NCBI GenBank assembly: GCA_031180725.1
Contig: JAPSLO010000001.1
Span: 682,001-746,000, forward strand
Direction of reading: 5' to 3'
DNA length: 64,000 nucleotides
Source: Roseomonas sp.
Lineage (GTDB): Bacteria > Pseudomonadota > Alphaproteobacteria > Acetobacterales > Acetobacteraceae
Below the pieces are notes generated by a model. That model did no database searches. It was not told the origin of the DNA and worked only from the letters and a program-made list of their open reading frames with translations. Positions 62,647 to 64,000 of the stretch are shown one piece after another. Position 1 is the stretch's first letter; each line of letters opens with the position of its first letter. The translations under genes and the position numbers were made by a program.

Positions 62647-63780
62647 TCAGCCTGCCGAACGCGCGACCCGGTCGCCGGGTAGGGATTCCACCAGCCCGGA
62701 CAGCTCCAGGTCCAGCAGGATGGCCCGCACGGCTGGCGCGGAGAGGTGGCAGCGCCGGACCAGATCGTCAACGCCCACGGGTGTAGGCCCAATCATTTCA
62801 AGAAGTTGTGCCTCGGCATCCGCTGGGGGCGGAGACTCCGGCGCAACCGCTTCGGCTTCTGCTTCGGTTTCGGCCTGGCTCCGCGGGCCGTGCGGGCGGG
62901 GGGTGAAGAGAGGCAGGGTGCGGGGAGCTGCGGGCAGGTTTGCCAGCACATCCTCCGCCCCCTCAACCAGATGGGCGCCCTGGCGGATCAGATCATTGGC
63001 GCCACGGCAGCGCGGATCGAGTGGGCTGCCCGGCACGGCAAAGATCTCCCGCCCCGCCTCCAGGGCCAGGCGCGCGGTGATGAGGCTGCCGGAGCGCAGC
63101 GCGGCCTCGACCACCACCACGCCCAGGCAGAGACCGGCGACAATCCGGTTGCGGCGCGGGAAATGGCGCGCCTGGGGGGCCGTGCCAAGGGGGGCCTCCG
63201 CCACCACCGCTCCGCCCTCGGCGGCGATGCGGGCCTGAAGGGAGGCGTTCTCCGGCGGATAGGGTTGGTCCAGCCCGCCTGCGACCACTGCGGTGGTGCG
63301 GCCATGCGCGTTCAGCGCGCCCTGATGCGCGGCTGCGTCCACGCCGCGGGCCAGGCCAGAGGTGACGACGATGCCAGCAGTAGTCAGGCCGGCCGCCAGT
63401 TCCTCTGCCATGCGCCGCCCGGCGGCGGAGGCCGAGCGGGAACCGACCACGCCGACCTGCCGGCGGGAGAGCAGGCTGGCATCGCCCAGCACGGCCAGGA
63501 GCGGCGGCGCGTCCTCGGTCTCGGCCAGAAGCGGCGGGTAGCCGGGGCCGCCCCAGTGCAGCCAGATGCCGCCCATGCGGGCCAGCGCCTCCATCTCGCG
63601 TTCGGCCGCATCCTTCGGGAAAGGGATCAGCGGGCGGCCTGCGGCGGCGGTGATGCGGGGGAGCGCCTCCAGCGCCGATTCGGCCCGCAGATGGCGTTCC
63701 AGCAGGCGGCGGAAGGTGGCAGGGCCAACGCCTTCCGTACGCGCCAGGCGGAGGCGCGCCAGCTCCTCCGCCGGGTGCAT
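62647..63780 (-). CDS. dprA: DNA processing protein DprA
   Basis: This 377-residue protein loads RecA on incoming single-stranded DNA during uptake. It has an N-terminal SAM-like region, the Rossmann-like DprA core with VGVVGSRSASAAGRR, VTSGLARGVDAAAHQGAL, FPRRNRIVAGL and SGSLITARLALEAGR, and a C-terminal winged helix (LSAPAVRAILLDLELSGLVE). An acidic linker with EAEAEAEA joins them. It starts 1 nt after the plsY stop. The plsY-dprA-topA order is standard for alphaproteobacteria. Confidence 0.95.
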   Translation of the reverse strand: MHPAEELARLRLARTEGVGPATFRRLLERHLRAESALEALPRITAAAGRPLIPFPKDAAEREMEALARMGGIWLHWGGPGYPPLLAETEDAPPLLAVLGDASLLSRRQVGVVGSRSASAAGRRMAEELAAGLTTAGIVVTSGLARGVDAAAHQGALNAHGRTTAVVAGGLDQPYPPENASLQARIAAEGGAVVAEAPLGTAPQARHFPRRNRIVAGLCLGVVVVEAALRSGSLITARLALEAGREIFAVPGSPLDPRCRGANDLIRQGAHLVEGAEDVLANLPAAPRTLPLFTPRPHGPRSQAETEAEAEAVAPESPPPADAEAQLLEMIGPTPVGVDDLVRRCHLSAPAVRAILLDLELSGLVESLPGDRVARSAG

Positions 63781-63781
63781 C

Positions 63782-64000
63782 TCAGCCCTTCCTGCCGACG
63801 CGCGGCTCGGTGCCGGCGATCAGGCGCTGGATATTGGCCTTGTGGCGGAAGACGATCAGGGCCGAGAGGCCGAGGGCAAAGACGGCCAATTGCCAATCGC
63901 CCAGCAGTAGCGCCGCGATCGGTGCTGCCACGCAGGCGGCCAGCGCGCTGGCCGAGGAGATACGCGTGACGGCGAAGGCGACGGCCCAGGCGGCCAGTGC
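63782..64000 (-). CDS. plsY: Glycerol-3-phosphate acyltransferase PlsY, C-terminal part
   Basis: The last 72 residues of an inner-membrane acyltransferase that makes lysophosphatidic acid from acyl-phosphate. Two hydrophobic segments are followed by the family C terminus FRHKANIQRLIAGTEPRVG. The gene runs off the right edge, with codon register exactly at position 64000. It lies directly upstream of dprA. Confidence 0.9.
   Translation of the reverse strand, partial: ALAAWAVAFAVTRISSASALAACVAAPIAALLLGDWQLAVFALGLSALIVFRHKANIQRLIAGTEPRVGRKG

Overview
This looks like a stretch of chromosome from a GC-rich alphaproteobacterium, most probably an Acetobacteraceae member close to Roseomonas. The basis is inference from gene order and protein character: argS-SPOR-nagZ-M50 protease-scpA-scpB-tatB-tatC-serS, rpiB-glyA-nrdR-ribD-ribE-ribBA-ribH-nusB-thiL, metY-hemB and plsY-dprA-topA-rnr are alphaproteobacterial arrangements. 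A Mg-type HemB, a leucyltransferase of the Bpt class, a PleD-type regulator, a PmtA-like methyltransferase and a Bug-family binding protein fit the same group. Base composition is strongly GC-rich by eye (not computed). No rRNA, tRNA, CRISPR array or intact insertion sequence was found.

Layout. 1-12.9 kb: tail of a Tyr/His-rich protein, xthA, an ErpA-type Fe-S carrier, dgt, then a long plus-strand run (argS, SPOR protein, nagZ, M50 protease, scpA, scpB, a lone ABC ATPase, tatB, tatC, serS). 13-18.4 kb: an unusual acidic repeat protein with two SOD/CHRD-like modules and EF-hand loops, a small membrane protein, mntP, a kinase-like protein, a DUF815 ATPase and yajC. 18.5-25.9 kb: accessory enzymes (isochorismatase, glycolipid-binding protein, a hydrolase lacking its catalytic serine, a Bug binding protein), sodB, a squalene-synthase-like protein, a ModA-like binding protein and bpt, with a scar of decayed genes at 19.2-19.6 kb. 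26-34.6 kb: penicillin-acylase family protein, an extremely acidic small protein, an HXXEE membrane protein, an aldehyde dehydrogenase divergent from a CaiB-type CoA-transferase, a hydrolase and wrbA. 34.6-40 kb: an APH(6)-type kinase, hemB, metY, a sulfotransferase and a secreted dienelactone-hydrolase-like protein. 40-47.2 kb: one-carbon and riboflavin operon through nusB and thiL. 47.2-55.7 kb: MFS transporter, ybaK, a tandem lipoprotein pair, an LhgO-like oxidase, a GST, a VOC protein, a PmtA-like methyltransferase, pleD and rpmG. 55.7-64 kb: minus-strand S41 protease, rnr, topA, dprA and the end of plsY.

How the genes work together. The first block couples translation (argS, serS), wall recycling and division (nagZ, SPOR), chromosome condensation (scpAB) and Tat export (tatBC). 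The Bug protein at 21.4-22.3 kb has a twin-arginine-like signal, so it may be a client of that pathway. The middle block supplies serine/glycine interconversion and flavin synthesis, with NrdR repressing ribonucleotide reductase genes elsewhere. The last block groups DNA topology, RNA decay and DNA uptake.

No complete new defence or biosynthetic system was recognised. The most interesting items are: (1) an apparently undescribed family of intergenic repeats (8.9, 10.1 and 41.9 kb, a weaker copy at 34.5 kb) whose 3' end carries CTGAGG; in two copies this sits where a Shine-Dalgarno sequence should be, just before a start codon; (2) the acidic-repeat, dual EF-hand/CHRD-like protein occupying the place after serS; (3) the tandem paralogous lipoproteins; (4) the Glu-for-Ser alpha/beta hydrolase; (5) several long perfect hairpins, including a three-way-junction candidate in the argS leader.
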